Shown one piece after another: positions 1 through 9,860 of a stretch of DNA of 33,832 nt. The position numbers and the translations under genes were made by a program. Positions within the stretch are counted from its first letter, which is position 1. Every line of letters begins with the position of its first letter. The DNA is taken from NCBI GenBank assembly GCA_030679975.1, contig JAUXSL010000101.1:1-33832 (forward strand), written 5' to 3'. The notes below the pieces were generated by a model. That model did no database searches. It was not told the origin of the DNA and saw only the letters and a program-made list of their open reading frames with translations. The DNA is from Actinomycetota bacterium (GTDB taxonomy: Bacteria > Actinomycetota > Aquicultoria > CAJVYJ01 > JAUVQD01).

Positions 1-359
1 GTCACTTCCCGTCCATTGTGGAACCGGACCCCGCGACGAAGCCAGAAAGTCCACTCATTGCCGGCCTTGTTTGAGCTCCACCGCCGGGCTACGGCCGGCT
101 TTAAGGCCAGAGTTTTCGGGTCGTAGTCAACGAGGCCGTCAAAGAGCTGTTTGACCACCTCGATGCCCTCGCCTTCGGTGACAAAAGCCGGGTCGATAGC
201 GACCGGTTCGCCAAGAAAATAGTTGATTGTGCCGCCATACCTGGGAGATGCCGCTTTACCGGCCGGGCGTTTAGCCGGCCCGCAGGCGGACAAAGATAAG
301 ATCAGGAGCAGTGCGAGAGCCAGGACAGATAAGACCCGCCGGGACCGATAAGCCAACAA
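1..359 (-). CDS. Peptide/oligopeptide ABC transporter substrate-binding lipoprotein, N-terminal part (truncated by window edge)
   Basis: Reverse-strand translation LLAYRSRRVLSVLALALLLILSLSACGPAKRP...RYGGTINYFLGEPVAIDPAFVTEGEGIEVVKQLFDGLVDYDP...ARRWSSNKAGNEWTFWLRRGVRFHNGREVT: lipobox plus SBP_bac_5-like N-terminus. Start taken as TTG with a GGAGGGG-type RBS just upstream. Confidence 0.85.
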   Translation of the reverse strand, partial: MLAYRSRRVLSVLALALLLILSLSACGPAKRPAGKAASPRYGGTINYFLGEPVAIDPAFVTEGEGIEVVKQLFDGLVDYDPKTLALKPAVARRWSSNKAGNEWTFWLRRGVRFHNGREV

Positions 360-451
360 CGTGTTGATTCTCCCCTCCAACCAAAGAACAGCTTGGCCTA
401 ATCATAAAGGCAAAATAGGTCGGATAGCAAGAAGAAGCAGGGAACTAATGA

Positions 452-676
452 TTAAAGACTTAAGACTAAGGCGATGGAGGTGAAAATAAAAGTGACGGCC
501 AGGCCGATGGTGATGCGGTCGAGGTTTCTTTCAATGACCCCGGTGCCGCCGATAGCGCTGGGGATACCGCCGCCAAAGGAACTGGATAGCCCCGTTCCTT
601 TACCGGAATGCAGTAACACGGCCCCGATGAGACCCAAACTGACTATTGAATGCAGAACCACAAAAACAATTACCAT
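452..676 (-). CDS. secG: Preprotein translocase subunit SecG
   Basis: 74 aa, two TM segments, HSGKGTGLSSSFGGG motif typical of SecG. Confidence 0.93.
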   Translation of the reverse strand: MVIVFVVLHSIVSLGLIGAVLLHSGKGTGLSSSFGGGIPSAIGGTGVIERNLDRITIGLAVTFIFTSIALVLSL

Positions 677-710
677 AGCGGCGATAATAACATAACGGCC
701 TTACCCTTGT

Positions 711-3269
711 CTAAATATTCCCCAACTTCTTACCCAAGCCGGGCAATTTTAGTAATTCAAACCAGATGACGCTCAAGACCCCGACACCGACGCTGATCAA
801 TATATCCGCGCCCCCCACTTGCCCGAGCGAAAAAAGCCGGCGCAAAAAGGTATTGCCCAAAACAGCGCCCAGCAAGAGCAAGGTACCGCCGATTACCAAC
901 CATAAAGCTTTGTTGGGGGAGTGGATTTTTTGAAATATCGTGGTCGACCAGGAGCGATTTATCAGTATCAAGCTTAAATTGGCGATTACCAGAGCCGTGA
1001 ATACGAGGGCGCGGGCGTGGCGCATCCCGTAACCGTGAGCTCTCGCCACAGTAAACAAAATCAAAAGCGCGACCAAGACGCCGGCCCCCTGCAAAAGACT
1101 AAAACCAATAGTTTTCCGGCTGAATAACGGCTCCTGCAGGTGTCGCGGCGGCTGGTCCATAATGTCGGGGTCGGCGGGTTCGGATTCAAAAACCACCGAA
1201 CACGTCGGATCGATTATTAATTCCAAAAAAGCGATGTGGGCCGGCGCCAGGATAAGGGGCCAGCCAAAAACGACCGGGAAAAACGACAAGCCGACAATCG
1301 GCACGTGTACGGAAAAAATATAAGCCACCGCTTTCTTGAGGTTGGCGAAGATCCTGCGCCCTGATTCAACGGCCTTTACAATCGATGAAAAGTCGTCATC
1401 CAAAAGGACCAGCGATGCCGTTTCGCGGGCAACATCCGTTCCTCTGGCCCCCATGGCGATCCCGATGTGAGCGGCCTTTAGAGCCGGCGCATCGTTGACG
1501 CCGTCGCCTGTCATGGCGACGATCTCCCCGTTGGCCTTCAAAGCGTTCACAAGCCTTAGCTTCTGTTCCGGGACTACCCTGGCAAAGATGGTTACCGTCT
1601 TGATCCGGCGGCTTAACTCGTCATCTCCCATCAGGCTTAATTCCGGTCCCGTGATCACTTGATCTGTTGACCTTAAGCCGATGCCGCCGGCGATATTCTG
1701 GGCCGTGCTTGGATAATCACCCGTGATCATGATGACTCGAATTCCGCCCCGATAACAATTCTTAACCGCGTCCGGAACAGTCGGTCTGATTTGGTCCCTA
1801 AAACCAACCAAACCAACAAATTCAAAATCGTAGGCGTGCTCTATCTCCGGGATTTTTTCAGTCACGCTAAAATGGGCCTTAGCTATGCCGAGCACCCTTA
1901 AGCCGGAGGAGGCCATCGATTCAAATCTCTTGAAAATCCGGTCCGCCTGATCAACGCGTAGGTGACAAAGGTCCATGATCGCTTCCGGCGCCCCCTTTGA
2001 GGCGATCACATAACTGCCGCCGCCCGGCGACTCCCAGACATGGGAGAGGGCCAGCAAGTCTTTGGAGAGGGGATATTGGCGGATCAGGTGCCAATTCGCA
2101 TGGATATGTTCGGTTCCGGCCAGAGCCCGGGCGCCTAAGTCTTTAATGGCTTTTTCCAACGGGTCATAAGGTTCCTTTTGGCTGGCGAGCATGGCATATT
2201 CCATCAACTCGTGGAATTTTTCCGGCAGTTGCCGGCCGGCATCGCCGACATCCAGAAATTCGCCGTCCGCGAAGATCTCCCCGACTGAAAGTCTGATAAA
2301 GGTGATCGTGCCGGTCTTGTCGGCGCACAGCACCGTCGCCGCGCCCAACATTTCGATCGCCGGCACCCGGCGGGTGAGGACCCGGCTTTTGGAGATGCGC
2401 CAAGCGCCCAGAGCCAGGAAGACCATCAACACGACCGGAAATTCCTCCGGCAAGACCGCCATGGCCAGGGCGATGCCGGCCAAGAACCCATCCAACCAAT
2501 TGCCTCTCGTCAGTCCGTAAACAACCACTATCAGCAAGCATATAGATAAGCCGATAATTGCCAGCTTACCAACCAGAGCTTTAGTTTCCTTTTGGATCAG
2601 CGTATCTTCCGTACTGATCACTTGGAGCGCCTGGCCGACTTTGCCCATTTCGGTAGCCGTGCCGATCGAAAGGACGTGGGCGACGGCATAACCCTGCACG
2701 ACCAGGGTCCCGGAATAGACGTATGGAGAATCATCGCCGCCCGGACATCTGTCATCTTTGTCGCCCTCGGCCATTTTTCGCACCGGAATCGACTCACCCG
2801 TCAGCAGGGACTCATCGATATGCAGATTGGTGGAGATCACCAGGACGGCGTCAGCGGGGACCCTATCGCCTTCAGTCAAGACCAGCATATCGCCTATGAC
2901 GACGTCGCGCCCGGCAATACGCCTCTGCTTGCCGTCGCGGATGACCAGCGCCCGGGGCGACGAGAGATTGCGCAGCGCTTCCAACGCCCGCTCGGTTTTG
3001 CGTTCCTGAAAGAAGGTGATGCCCATGACTACAACGACAAAGGCCAAGAGCATGAGGGCTTCATCAACGCTTCCGAGCAGGAGATAGACCAAACCGCTGG
3101 CCATAAGGAGCAGGAACATCGGTTCCCGGGCGACACTTAAGGCGATCGCGAAAACGCTTCTTTTGCCGGCTGAGGGAAGTTCGTTGTAGCCGTCTTTCGC
3201 CAGCCTCCGGGCCGACTCGGCTTCCGAGAGGCCGGTTATCGTGTCTACATCAAATCGCGGCATGATCAA
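711..3269 (-). CDS. Cation-transporting P-type ATPase (PacL/Ca2+-like)
   Basis: 852 aa; TGES, PEEFPVV, DKTGT, TGD and MTGDGVNDAPALK motifs. Confidence 0.93.
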   Translation of the reverse strand: MIMPRFDVDTITGLSEAESARRLAKDGYNELPSAGKRSVFAIALSVAREPMFLLLMASGLVYLLLGSVDEALMLLAFVVVVMGITFFQERKTERALEALRNLSSPRALVIRDGKQRRIAGRDVVIGDMLVLTEGDRVPADAVLVISTNLHIDESLLTGESIPVRKMAEGDKDDRCPGGDDSPYVYSGTLVVQGYAVAHVLSIGTATEMGKVGQALQVISTEDTLIQKETKALVGKLAIIGLSICLLIVVVYGLTRGNWLDGFLAGIALAMAVLPEEFPVVLMVFLALGAWRISKSRVLTRRVPAIEMLGAATVLCADKTGTITFIRLSVGEIFADGEFLDVGDAGRQLPEKFHELMEYAMLASQKEPYDPLEKAIKDLGARALAGTEHIHANWHLIRQYPLSKDLLALSHVWESPGGGSYVIASKGAPEAIMDLCHLRVDQADRIFKRFESMASSGLRVLGIAKAHFSVTEKIPEIEHAYDFEFVGLVGFRDQIRPTVPDAVKNCYRGGIRVIMITGDYPSTAQNIAGGIGLRSTDQVITGPELSLMGDDELSRRIKTVTIFARVVPEQKLRLVNALKANGEIVAMTGDGVNDAPALKAAHIGIAMGARGTDVARETASLVLLDDDFSSIVKAVESGRRIFANLKKAVAYIFSVHVPIVGLSFFPVVFGWPLILAPAHIAFLELIIDPTCSVVFESEPADPDIMDQPPRHLQEPLFSRKTIGFSLLQGAGVLVALLILFTVARAHGYGMRHARALVFTALVIANLSLILINRSWSTTIFQKIHSPNKALWLVIGGTLLLLGAVLGNTFLRRLFSLGQVGGADILISVGVGVLSVIWFELLKLPGLGKKLGNI

Positions 3270-3377
3270 AGTCTAACAGAAGCGGCCGAAAACCTCGTCT
3301 GCCGCGTTATCCTCCGCCTCGGTTCGGTCACGTAATCACACATACGCTCCCTCACCTCGGCGTTCGTCTGCCTTCTG

Positions 3378-3408
3378 CCCCACAAAGTCAAAGGCGGACT
3401 TTGCGGGG
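3378..3408. other. Intergenic stem-loop between gpmI and the P-type ATPase gene
   Basis: CCCCaCAAAGTC-aaaggcg-GACTTTGcGGGG, 12-bp arms with one mismatch; no clear U-tract. Confidence 0.5.
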
Positions 3409-3445
3409 ACCCCAAAATTGCATCCGAGGCTTTGGGCCGCTTCTC

Positions 3446-4999
3446 TCAATTTTGACCGGCCTGAGGGGTTTTCGGCCGGGAGTCTAACAGACTTGTCCCG
3501 GTCATTTCGGGCGGGACCGGGATGCCCATGACTGTCAGGATAGTCGGGGCTATGTCTGCCAGGCGGCCGCCGGATTTCAGGGCGGCGTCGCGATCATCGC
3601 TTATATAGATCATCGGCACCCGGTTGACCGTATGCGCGGTTCGGGGTTTGCCGTCGGTCTCAGCCATCTGCTCGGAGTTGCCGTGATCGGCGGTGATAAT
3701 AACAGCGCCGCCCCGGCGGCGGACGGCTTCAACGACACGACCGATAGCCCGGTCCACTGCCTCGATAGCCCGGACGGCGGCCGTTAATATGCCTGTGTGT
3801 CCGACCATATCGCAGTTGGCGAAGTTGACGACGATAAAGTCATAACTGCCGCTATCGACCGCCGCGACGACTTTGTCGGCCACTTCCGGCGCGCTCATCT
3901 CAGGCTTTAGATCATATGTGGCGACCTTCGGGGACGGGACGAGGATACGGTCCTCGCCCGGATAAGGCTGCTCGATGCCGCCGTTGAAAAAGAAGGTAAC
4001 GTGGGCGTATTTTTCGGTTTCCGCTATATGGAGTTGCTTCAGACCGCGCGCCGAGATCACCTCGGCTAAGATATTATCGAGCGGCTCAGGGCCAAAGGCC
4101 GCCGGCAACTTATAGTCGATATCGTACAGGGCCAGGCAGACAAAAAAGACCTTCGGCGGGGCCGGACCGCGCTCGAAACCGTCAAAGCCCGGTTGAGTGA
4201 GGGCCGCCGTCAGTTGTCGCGCCCGGTCGGCGCGAAAATTAAAGAAGATGACCGAATCGCCGGCCTCTATTCGCCCATCGACGCCGTCGATGACCGTCGG
4301 TTGCATGAATTCATCATTGGCTCCATCTTCATAGGATTGCTCGACGGCCGCCGTCGCGGATTCCGCCCGCGCCCCCTCGCCGTTGACGAGCGCCTGATAT
4401 GCCGCCAGCGTGCGCTCCCAACGATTGTCCCGGTCCATAGCAAAATACCGGCCCGAGACTGTGGCTATCTTACCCGCGCCGATAACCGCCAGCTCATCTT
4501 CCAGGTCCTTAACGTACTTGAGCGCGCTTCGCGGCGGCGTATCCCGGCCGTCAAGAAAACAATGAACAAAGACCTTTTCGAGACCCCGGTCTTTAGCTAA
4601 TTTGAGTAAAGCATAGAGATGGGTATTGTGGCTGTGGACGCCGCCATCGGAAAGTAAGCCCAATAGGTGCAGCGCCGCTCCGCCGGCTTTGGCCTTATCG
4701 ACCGCCTCGATAAGGACCGGATTAGCGCCAAAAGAGCCGTCTTCAATGGCTTTGTCGATGCGGGTCAGATCCTGGTAGACAATGCGCCCGGCGCCGATAT
4801 TCAAATGCCCGACCTCGGAATTGCCCATCTGACCGGCGGGCAGGCCGACATCAGTACCGGCGGCGTTCAGCGTGGTATGCGGATACATGGCCGTATAGGC
4901 GTCGTAGTTCGGCTTATCGGCAACGGTGACAGCGTTAGTCCGCCCTACCGGGGCGACCCCGAAGCCGTCCAGGATTATTAAACAGACCGGATCACTCAC
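3446..4999 (-). CDS. gpmI: 2,3-bisphosphoglycerate-independent phosphoglycerate mutase
   Basis: 517 aa; LIILDGFG start, [29 protein letters not shown] motifs. Confidence 0.97.
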   Translation of the reverse strand: MSDPVCLIILDGFGVAPVGRTNAVTVADKPNYDAYTAMYPHTTLNAAGTDVGLPAGQMGNSEVGHLNIGAGRIVYQDLTRIDKAIEDGSFGANPVLIEAVDKAKAGGAALHLLGLLSDGGVHSHNTHLYALLKLAKDRGLEKVFVHCFLDGRDTPPRSALKYVKDLEDELAVIGAGKIATVSGRYFAMDRDNRWERTLAAYQALVNGEGARAESATAAVEQSYEDGANDEFMQPTVIDGVDGRIEAGDSVIFFNFRADRARQLTAALTQPGFDGFERGPAPPKVFFVCLALYDIDYKLPAAFGPEPLDNILAEVISARGLKQLHIAETEKYAHVTFFFNGGIEQPYPGEDRILVPSPKVATYDLKPEMSAPEVADKVVAAVDSGSYDFIVVNFANCDMVGHTGILTAAVRAIEAVDRAIGRVVEAVRRRGGAVIITADHGNSEQMAETDGKPRTAHTVNRVPMIYISDDRDAALKSGGRLADIAPTILTVMGIPVPPEMTGTSLLDSRPKTPQAGQN

Positions 5000-6432
5000 G
5001 CTTTTTGAACAGTTTCCGGTTCAGGCTCGCCCATTAAGTATTTATGGATATCGTTGGCGGCCTTGCGCCCGGCGCCCATGGCCAGAATGACCGTTGCCGA
5101 ACCGGTAACGATGTCACCGCCGGCGTAGACACCCGGACGGCTGGTACGGCCGGTTTCCTCATCGGCGATAATATAGCCGCGCTGGGTCAGCTCAAGGTCG
5201 CGGGTGCTTCGCGGCACCAACGGGTTGGCGCCCGTCCCGATGGCCATGATAACGATATCCGCCGGGACCTCGAATTCCGAGCCCGCTATCGGCACGGGGC
5301 GGCGGCGACCTGAATCGTCAGGTTCGCCCAGCTCCATTTTGACGCACTCTATCGCTTTGGCCCAACCGTCTTCCCCAACGATGCGTATCGGGCTGGTAAG
5401 CATCTCAAAGCGGATACCTTCTTCTTTAGCGTGGTGGACTTCCTCTCCCCGGGCCGGAAGTTCCGTCTCGCTGCGACGATAGATGATCGTGGCCTCTTTA
5501 GCGCCCAGGCGCAGAGCGGTGCGCACTGAATCCATGGCGACATTGCCGCCGCCGACGACCGCGACCCGGTCCCCGACCTTTATCGGTGTATCGTATTCAG
5601 GGAAAGTGTAAGCTTTCATCAAGTTGGTGCGGGTCAGGAATTCGTTGGCCGAATAGACCCCATTTAGATTCTCGCCTTCAATGCCCATGAAATTCGGCAA
5701 CCCGGCGCCGGTCGCGATGTAGCAGGCGTCATATTCTTCCATAAGCTCGTCGACGGTCATCAGCTTGCCGACGACGGAGTTGGTGCGGATAACGACCCCC
5801 ATGTCGGCCAAACCGGCTATCTCGCCGGCGACCATCTTCTTGGGCAGCCGGAATTCGGGGATGCCATAGAGCAGGACGCCGCCGGGTTCATGCAAAGCTT
5901 CAAATATTGTCACCTGGTGACCGAGCTGAGCTAAGTCGCTGGCGCATGTGACGCCGGACGGACCGCTGCCGATTATCGCGACTTTCTTGCCGGTCGATGG
6001 GGCTATTTTTGGTTTGAGTCTATGGCCGTGCTCGCGCTCCCAGTCGGCGGCGAACCGCTCCAAGCGGCCGATCGCCACAGGTTCGAACTTCTTGCCGACA
6101 ACGCAGGCCTTCTCGCATTGATCTTCCTGCGGACAGACCCGCCCGCAGACCGCGGGCAAAATATTTGTCTCTTTTATCTTGTTGATGGCTGATTGAAAAT
6201 CTTGCGCTTGAATATACGCGATAAAATCTTTGATAGGCACGTTGACCGGACACCCCTTAACGCACGGGGGCCGGGCGCAGCCTATACACCGCTCGGCTTC
6301 GAGTAAAGCTTGTTCAACTGAGTAGCCCAGCGACACCTCGTTGAAGTTTTTGCCTCGCTCCTTTGGGTCTTGCTCCGGAATCGGGGTCCGGTTAGGTATT
6401 AGCTTAGGTTTCTTGCGCTCTTCATCAGTCAC
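4996..6432 (-). CDS. nfnB: NADPH-dependent glutamate synthase small-subunit-like / NfnB-like oxidoreductase
   Basis: 478 aa; Cys-rich N-terminal Fe-S region [19 protein letters not shown], two FAD/NAD(P) Rossmann motifs; adjacent to the NfnA-like gene. Confidence 0.88.
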   Translation of the reverse strand: MTDEERKKPKLIPNRTPIPEQDPKERGKNFNEVSLGYSVEQALLEAERCIGCARPPCVKGCPVNVPIKDFIAYIQAQDFQSAINKIKETNILPAVCGRVCPQEDQCEKACVVGKKFEPVAIGRLERFAADWEREHGHRLKPKIAPSTGKKVAIIGSGPSGVTCASDLAQLGHQVTIFEALHEPGGVLLYGIPEFRLPKKMVAGEIAGLADMGVVIRTNSVVGKLMTVDELMEEYDACYIATGAGLPNFMGIEGENLNGVYSANEFLTRTNLMKAYTFPEYDTPIKVGDRVAVVGGGNVAMDSVRTALRLGAKEATIIYRRSETELPARGEEVHHAKEEGIRFEMLTSPIRIVGEDGWAKAIECVKMELGEPDDSGRRRPVPIAGSEFEVPADIVIMAIGTGANPLVPRSTRDLELTQRGYIIADEETGRTSRPGVYAGGDIVTGSATVILAMGAGRKAANDIHKYLMGEPEPETVQKA

Positions 6433-6435
6433 TGT

Positions 6436-7284
6436 TTAAGCCTCCGTGAGAATATCTGGATGGCGGGCCTTCCAGGCTTCGAAAGATTCTTTTTCTTCGC
6501 CCAGATACATTTTTTGGCGGCTCATCAATAGGTCCCAGTCGACCAAATGCCCGTCGAAGTCGGGGCCGTCCGTACAGGCGAATCTTGTCTCCCCGCCCAC
6601 CGACACCCGGCAGGCGCCGCACATGCCGCTGCCGTCGACCATAATGGGATTCAAACTCACCATCGTTTTAACGCCGAAGTTCTTCGTCGTCAAACAGACG
6701 AATTTCATCATGATCGCCGGACCGACAGCGACGACCAGATTGGTGTCGCCTTTTTCAAGCTCTTGTTCAAGGGCGACGGTGACGACGCCCTTGACGCCTT
6801 TGCTGCCGTCATCGGTCGTCACCAGCACCTCGTCGCAGACTTCGCCCATCTCTTTTTCATAAATAAGCAGGTCCGCGCTACGGGCGCCCATTACGCAGAC
6901 GACTTTGTTGCCGGCCGCCTTAAAGGCCCGGGCGATCGGAAAGAGCGGCGCGACGCCGAAGCCGCCGCCGATAACGATAACTTTGCCGAGCTTCTCAATG
7001 TGAGTCGGCTGGCCCAAAGGCCCGCAGAGGTCGGAGATCTCATCGCCGGCCTTCATGCGGACGAATTCCGCGCTGGTCTTGCCGACAGCCATAACGATCA
7101 AGCTGATAGTACCTTCGTCCGGATCGATGTCCGCCAACGACAGCGGAATGCGTTCGCCGTGATCGTGCAGGCGGATGATGACGAATTGGCCCGGCTGCGC
7201 TTTACGCGAGATCTGCGGGGCATCGATTTTGAAGTAAAAAACGTCCGGGGGACGGATCAATCTCTTTTCAAGTATCTTGGCCAA
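6436..7284 (-). CDS. nfnA: Sulfide dehydrogenase / ferredoxin-NADP reductase FAD/NAD-binding subunit (NfnA/SudB-like)
   Basis: 282 aa; RIPLSLADID flavin region, GGGFGVAPLFPIA, MVDGSGMCGACRVSVGGE [2Fe-2S] Cys motif. Confidence 0.88.
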   Translation of the reverse strand: MAKILEKRLIRPPDVFYFKIDAPQISRKAQPGQFVIIRLHDHGERIPLSLADIDPDEGTISLIVMAVGKTSAEFVRMKAGDEISDLCGPLGQPTHIEKLGKVIVIGGGFGVAPLFPIARAFKAAGNKVVCVMGARSADLLIYEKEMGEVCDEVLVTTDDGSKGVKGVVTVALEQELEKGDTNLVVAVGPAIMMKFVCLTTKNFGVKTMVSLNPIMVDGSGMCGACRVSVGGETRFACTDGPDFDGHLVDWDLLMSRQKMYLGEEKESFEAWKARHPDILTEA

Positions 7285-7375
7285 GTCTCATTTCACCTCT
7301 TAAATTAGGATAAAAAAAAATAAGCTAGAGGTTAATTAAATCAATATCGCGCCGACTTGGCAAGGCAAGCTTGGC

Positions 7376-7615
7376 TCAAGCCAACCTTCTTATATAGACC
7401 TTATACTCGCCGCCAGAACCTTCGACGCCTAAATATTCGTTTCCAGTCGCGCGACACCAAGCCGGCATGTCCTCGATTATCCCCTCGTCGGTCGATAGGA
7501 CCTCGAGCACCTGCCCGACTTGCATCTCCTTGATCTTCGCCGCGGTCTTGACGATCGGCATCGGGCAGAGAAGCCCGAAACAGTCTAAACCGGCGTCCGC
7601 TTTTATGGTTTCCAT
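7376..7615 (-). CDS. tusA: TusA-family sulfurtransferase
   Basis: METIKADAGLDCFGLLCPMPIVKTAAKIKEMQVGQVLEVLSTDEG...; start shortened relative to the ORF track to METIKA. Confidence 0.88.
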   Translation of the reverse strand: METIKADAGLDCFGLLCPMPIVKTAAKIKEMQVGQVLEVLSTDEGIIEDMPAWCRATGNEYLGVEGSGGEYKVYIRRLA

Positions 7616-7625
7616 ATTCTCTCCT

Positions 7626-8153
7626 CTAAATGAATAAGTTGACGCTGCTTTCCTGCGCTTCCGCCAAATATGTGACGACGCCGGCAAAGCTGTCGATCTC
7701 CGGCCGCAGGGCTTCTTTTTCGATGCCCATGATACCCATGGTGATAGTGCAGGCCACAAACTTTATCCCCAGCTCTTTTCCGAGGACCATCATCTCGTCG
7801 ACGCTGGGCATCTTATGTTCGCGCATCAGTTTTTTCATCATCCAGGTGCCCATACCGTGCATGTGGAACTTGGATAGCGGCAAGCGGTCGGTCCCGCCTT
7901 TATTCATCCAGCCCAACATCTTCTTCATCCAGCCTTTTGCGGTATTCCCGGCATCGTTTTTCTTTAAGACGTTCAGCCCCCAGAACGTGAAAAAGAGAGT
8001 GGCGTCCATTCCCATCGACCGGGCACCTGTCGCGATATTGAACGCCGCCAGAACCTTGTCCAACTCGCCGCTGAAGACGATGATCGTCACCTTGTTCTTC
8101 GTCTTCCGCTCTTTCAGTCTCTCCAGTTCGTCTGCGGCTTCAACGTGTTCCAT
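7626..8153 (-). CDS. DsrE/DsrF/DrsH-like family protein
   Basis: 175 aa; IIVFSGELDKVLAAFNIATGARSMGMDATLFFTFWGLNVLKK and C-terminal FVACTITMGIMGIEKEALRPEI. Confidence 0.85.
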   Translation of the reverse strand: MEHVEAADELERLKERKTKNKVTIIVFSGELDKVLAAFNIATGARSMGMDATLFFTFWGLNVLKKNDAGNTAKGWMKKMLGWMNKGGTDRLPLSKFHMHGMGTWMMKKLMREHKMPSVDEMMVLGKELGIKFVACTITMGIMGIEKEALRPEIDSFAGVVTYLAEAQESSVNLFI

Positions 8154-8165
8154 ATAATAACCTCC

Positions 8166-9332
8166 CTAGCCGGCTTCGCCGGTGAATGGGCTCATCGCCC
8201 GCAGCCTCGCGACAATGGGCGGTAAGACCTCGATAACATAATCTACGTCGGCTTCGTCATTCTCTTTCCCGAAGCTAAATAATAACGAGCCGTGGATCTT
8301 TTCGGGCGGCACGCCCATAGCTGCCAACACATGCGACGCCTTCAATGCCCGTGAAGTGCAAGCCGATCCGCTGGCCGCGGCCACGCCCGCCATATCCAGC
8401 ATTATCAGCATCGATTCACCTTCAATATATTCTATCCCAATGTGGGCGTTTCCCGGCAGTCTAAGGGTTGGATGGCCGTTCAATCTGGTGTGCTCCATGG
8501 CTCCAAGCAGACCGGCTACCAACCGGTCGCGCAACGGAGCGATTTTCCCGGCCCAGGCTCCCATCTCGGCCCCGGCCAGTTCGGCGGCTTTACCCATGCC
8601 GATGATCCCGGCGACGTTTTCAGTCCCCGCTCGCCGTCCCTCTTCCTGGATGCCGCCGTCGATCAGAGGTGTGACCCGCACTCCGTGACGCACGTAAAGG
8701 GCGGCCGCTCCTTTGGGTCCATAGAATTGATTGGCGGCCAAACTGAGCGCATCGACCCCGAGTTCATCGATGTTCACGGGGATCGTCCCCGCCGAGGCGA
8801 CGGCGTCCGTGTGAAAAACTATTCCCAGCGCCCTGACCGGCTCGGCTATCCGCGCGATCGGCTGGATGGTCCCGACCTCACTGTTGGCGTGCATTATCGA
8901 GACGAGCACCGTATCATCCCGCAGAGCGGCAAGAATATCCGCCGGGTCGACCAGGCCGTTCTCGTCGACTGGGACCAGCGTCACTTCCCAGCCGGCCGTT
9001 TCCAGTCTCTTGGCCGCTTGGAGAACCGAAAAATGCTCTATTGCCGAGATAACGATATGCTTACCCTTCTTAGCCCGCGCGGCGGCTAGCCCTTTGATCG
9101 CTAGATTATTCGATTCGCTGCCGCTGGATGTGAAGATCACCTCTTCAGGCCGCGCTCCAATTAAGGCCGCGACCTTGGCTCTAGCCTCGTTTACATCTTC
9201 CTTGGCCGCCTCGCCCCACTGATGGAGGCTGGCGGGGTTACCATAATTCTCGGATAAATAGGGGACCATGGCCTCAACGACACGGGGGTCGGTCTTAGTA
9301 GCCGCGGCATTATCCAGATAAACTTTTCTCAT
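8166..9332 (-). CDS. nifS: Cysteine desulfurase (NifS/IscS class V aminotransferase)
   Basis: MRKVYLDNAAATKTDPRVVEAM...; GSESNNLAIKG, HTDAVA, SGSACTS motifs; GGAGG RBS upstream of ATG at 9332. Confidence 0.94.
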   Translation of the reverse strand: MRKVYLDNAAATKTDPRVVEAMVPYLSENYGNPASLHQWGEAAKEDVNEARAKVAALIGARPEEVIFTSSGSESNNLAIKGLAAARAKKGKHIVISAIEHFSVLQAAKRLETAGWEVTLVPVDENGLVDPADILAALRDDTVLVSIMHANSEVGTIQPIARIAEPVRALGIVFHTDAVASAGTIPVNIDELGVDALSLAANQFYGPKGAAALYVRHGVRVTPLIDGGIQEEGRRAGTENVAGIIGMGKAAELAGAEMGAWAGKIAPLRDRLVAGLLGAMEHTRLNGHPTLRLPGNAHIGIEYIEGESMLIMLDMAGVAAASGSACTSRALKASHVLAAMGVPPEKIHGSLLFSFGKENDEADVDYVIEVLPPIVARLRAMSPFTGEAG

Positions 9333-9333
9333 T

Positions 9334-9756
9334 TTAGCCTCCTTTATGAACCGGCGATAAATCATCCAATGTGACACCCCTCAGGACTTGCTCGTTGGCT
9401 GATTTAAGCGCCGACCAGACATCTCGAAGCAGGCAGTCCGCCCCGCCGATCAGGCAGGCGTCCAACCCACTTGTCTCCAAACAGCCCTTAGGCATCACCG
9501 GGCCCTGAAGCCGGGTGACTATATCCAATAGGGTTATGCTGTCGGCCGGCTGCGCCAGAAGATAGCCGCCATAGGGCCCGCGGCTGCTGCTGACCAGCCC
9601 GGTATTGACTAGCGCCCGCAGAACCTGGGTCAAAAACGGTATCGGGATACCTTGCCGCCGGGCGATCGCGCTTCGCTTTAGCGGACCATCGGAGGCGGCT
9701 ATCTCGACCATCGCCCGAATACCATACTCAGCTTTAGATGATATGTTCATATGCAT
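9334..9756 (-). CDS. Rrf2/IscR-family transcriptional regulator
   Basis: 140 aa; ISSKAEYGIRAMVEIA...IPIPFLTQVLRALVNTGLVSSSRGPYGGYLLA; C-terminal Cys residues. Start may be ATG at 9750. Confidence 0.92.
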   Translation of the reverse strand: MHMNISSKAEYGIRAMVEIAASDGPLKRSAIARRQGIPIPFLTQVLRALVNTGLVSSSRGPYGGYLLAQPADSITLLDIVTRLQGPVMPKGCLETSGLDACLIGGADCLLRDVWSALKSANEQVLRGVTLDDLSPVHKGG

Positions 9757-9784
9757 ATTTTATATTGTGCATCTACTTTGTCAA
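9757..9784 (-). promoter_or_regulatory. Candidate promoter of the Rrf2/nifS operon with overlapping inverted repeat
   Basis: Minus strand TTGACA-N16-TAAAAT (9784..9757); inverted repeat ATGCA...TGCAT at 9751-9772. Confidence 0.55.
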
Positions 9785-9860
9785 CTATATACCCGATTCC
9801 CATTGTTCCAGACAAGATCCTCGTATTTCAACGCTGCTTGATTTGGGTATTAATATCTGG

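Noticed and set aside
2592-3140. 182-aa plus-strand ORF
   Set aside because: Antisense to the P-type ATPase; no recognisable domain
6547-7308. 253-aa plus-strand ORF
   Set aside because: Exactly antisense to the well-supported NfnA-like gene; low-complexity His/Asp/Arg composition typical of antisense frames in high-GC DNA
8442-9089. 215-aa plus-strand ORF
   Set aside because: Antisense to the cysteine desulfurase; spurious composition
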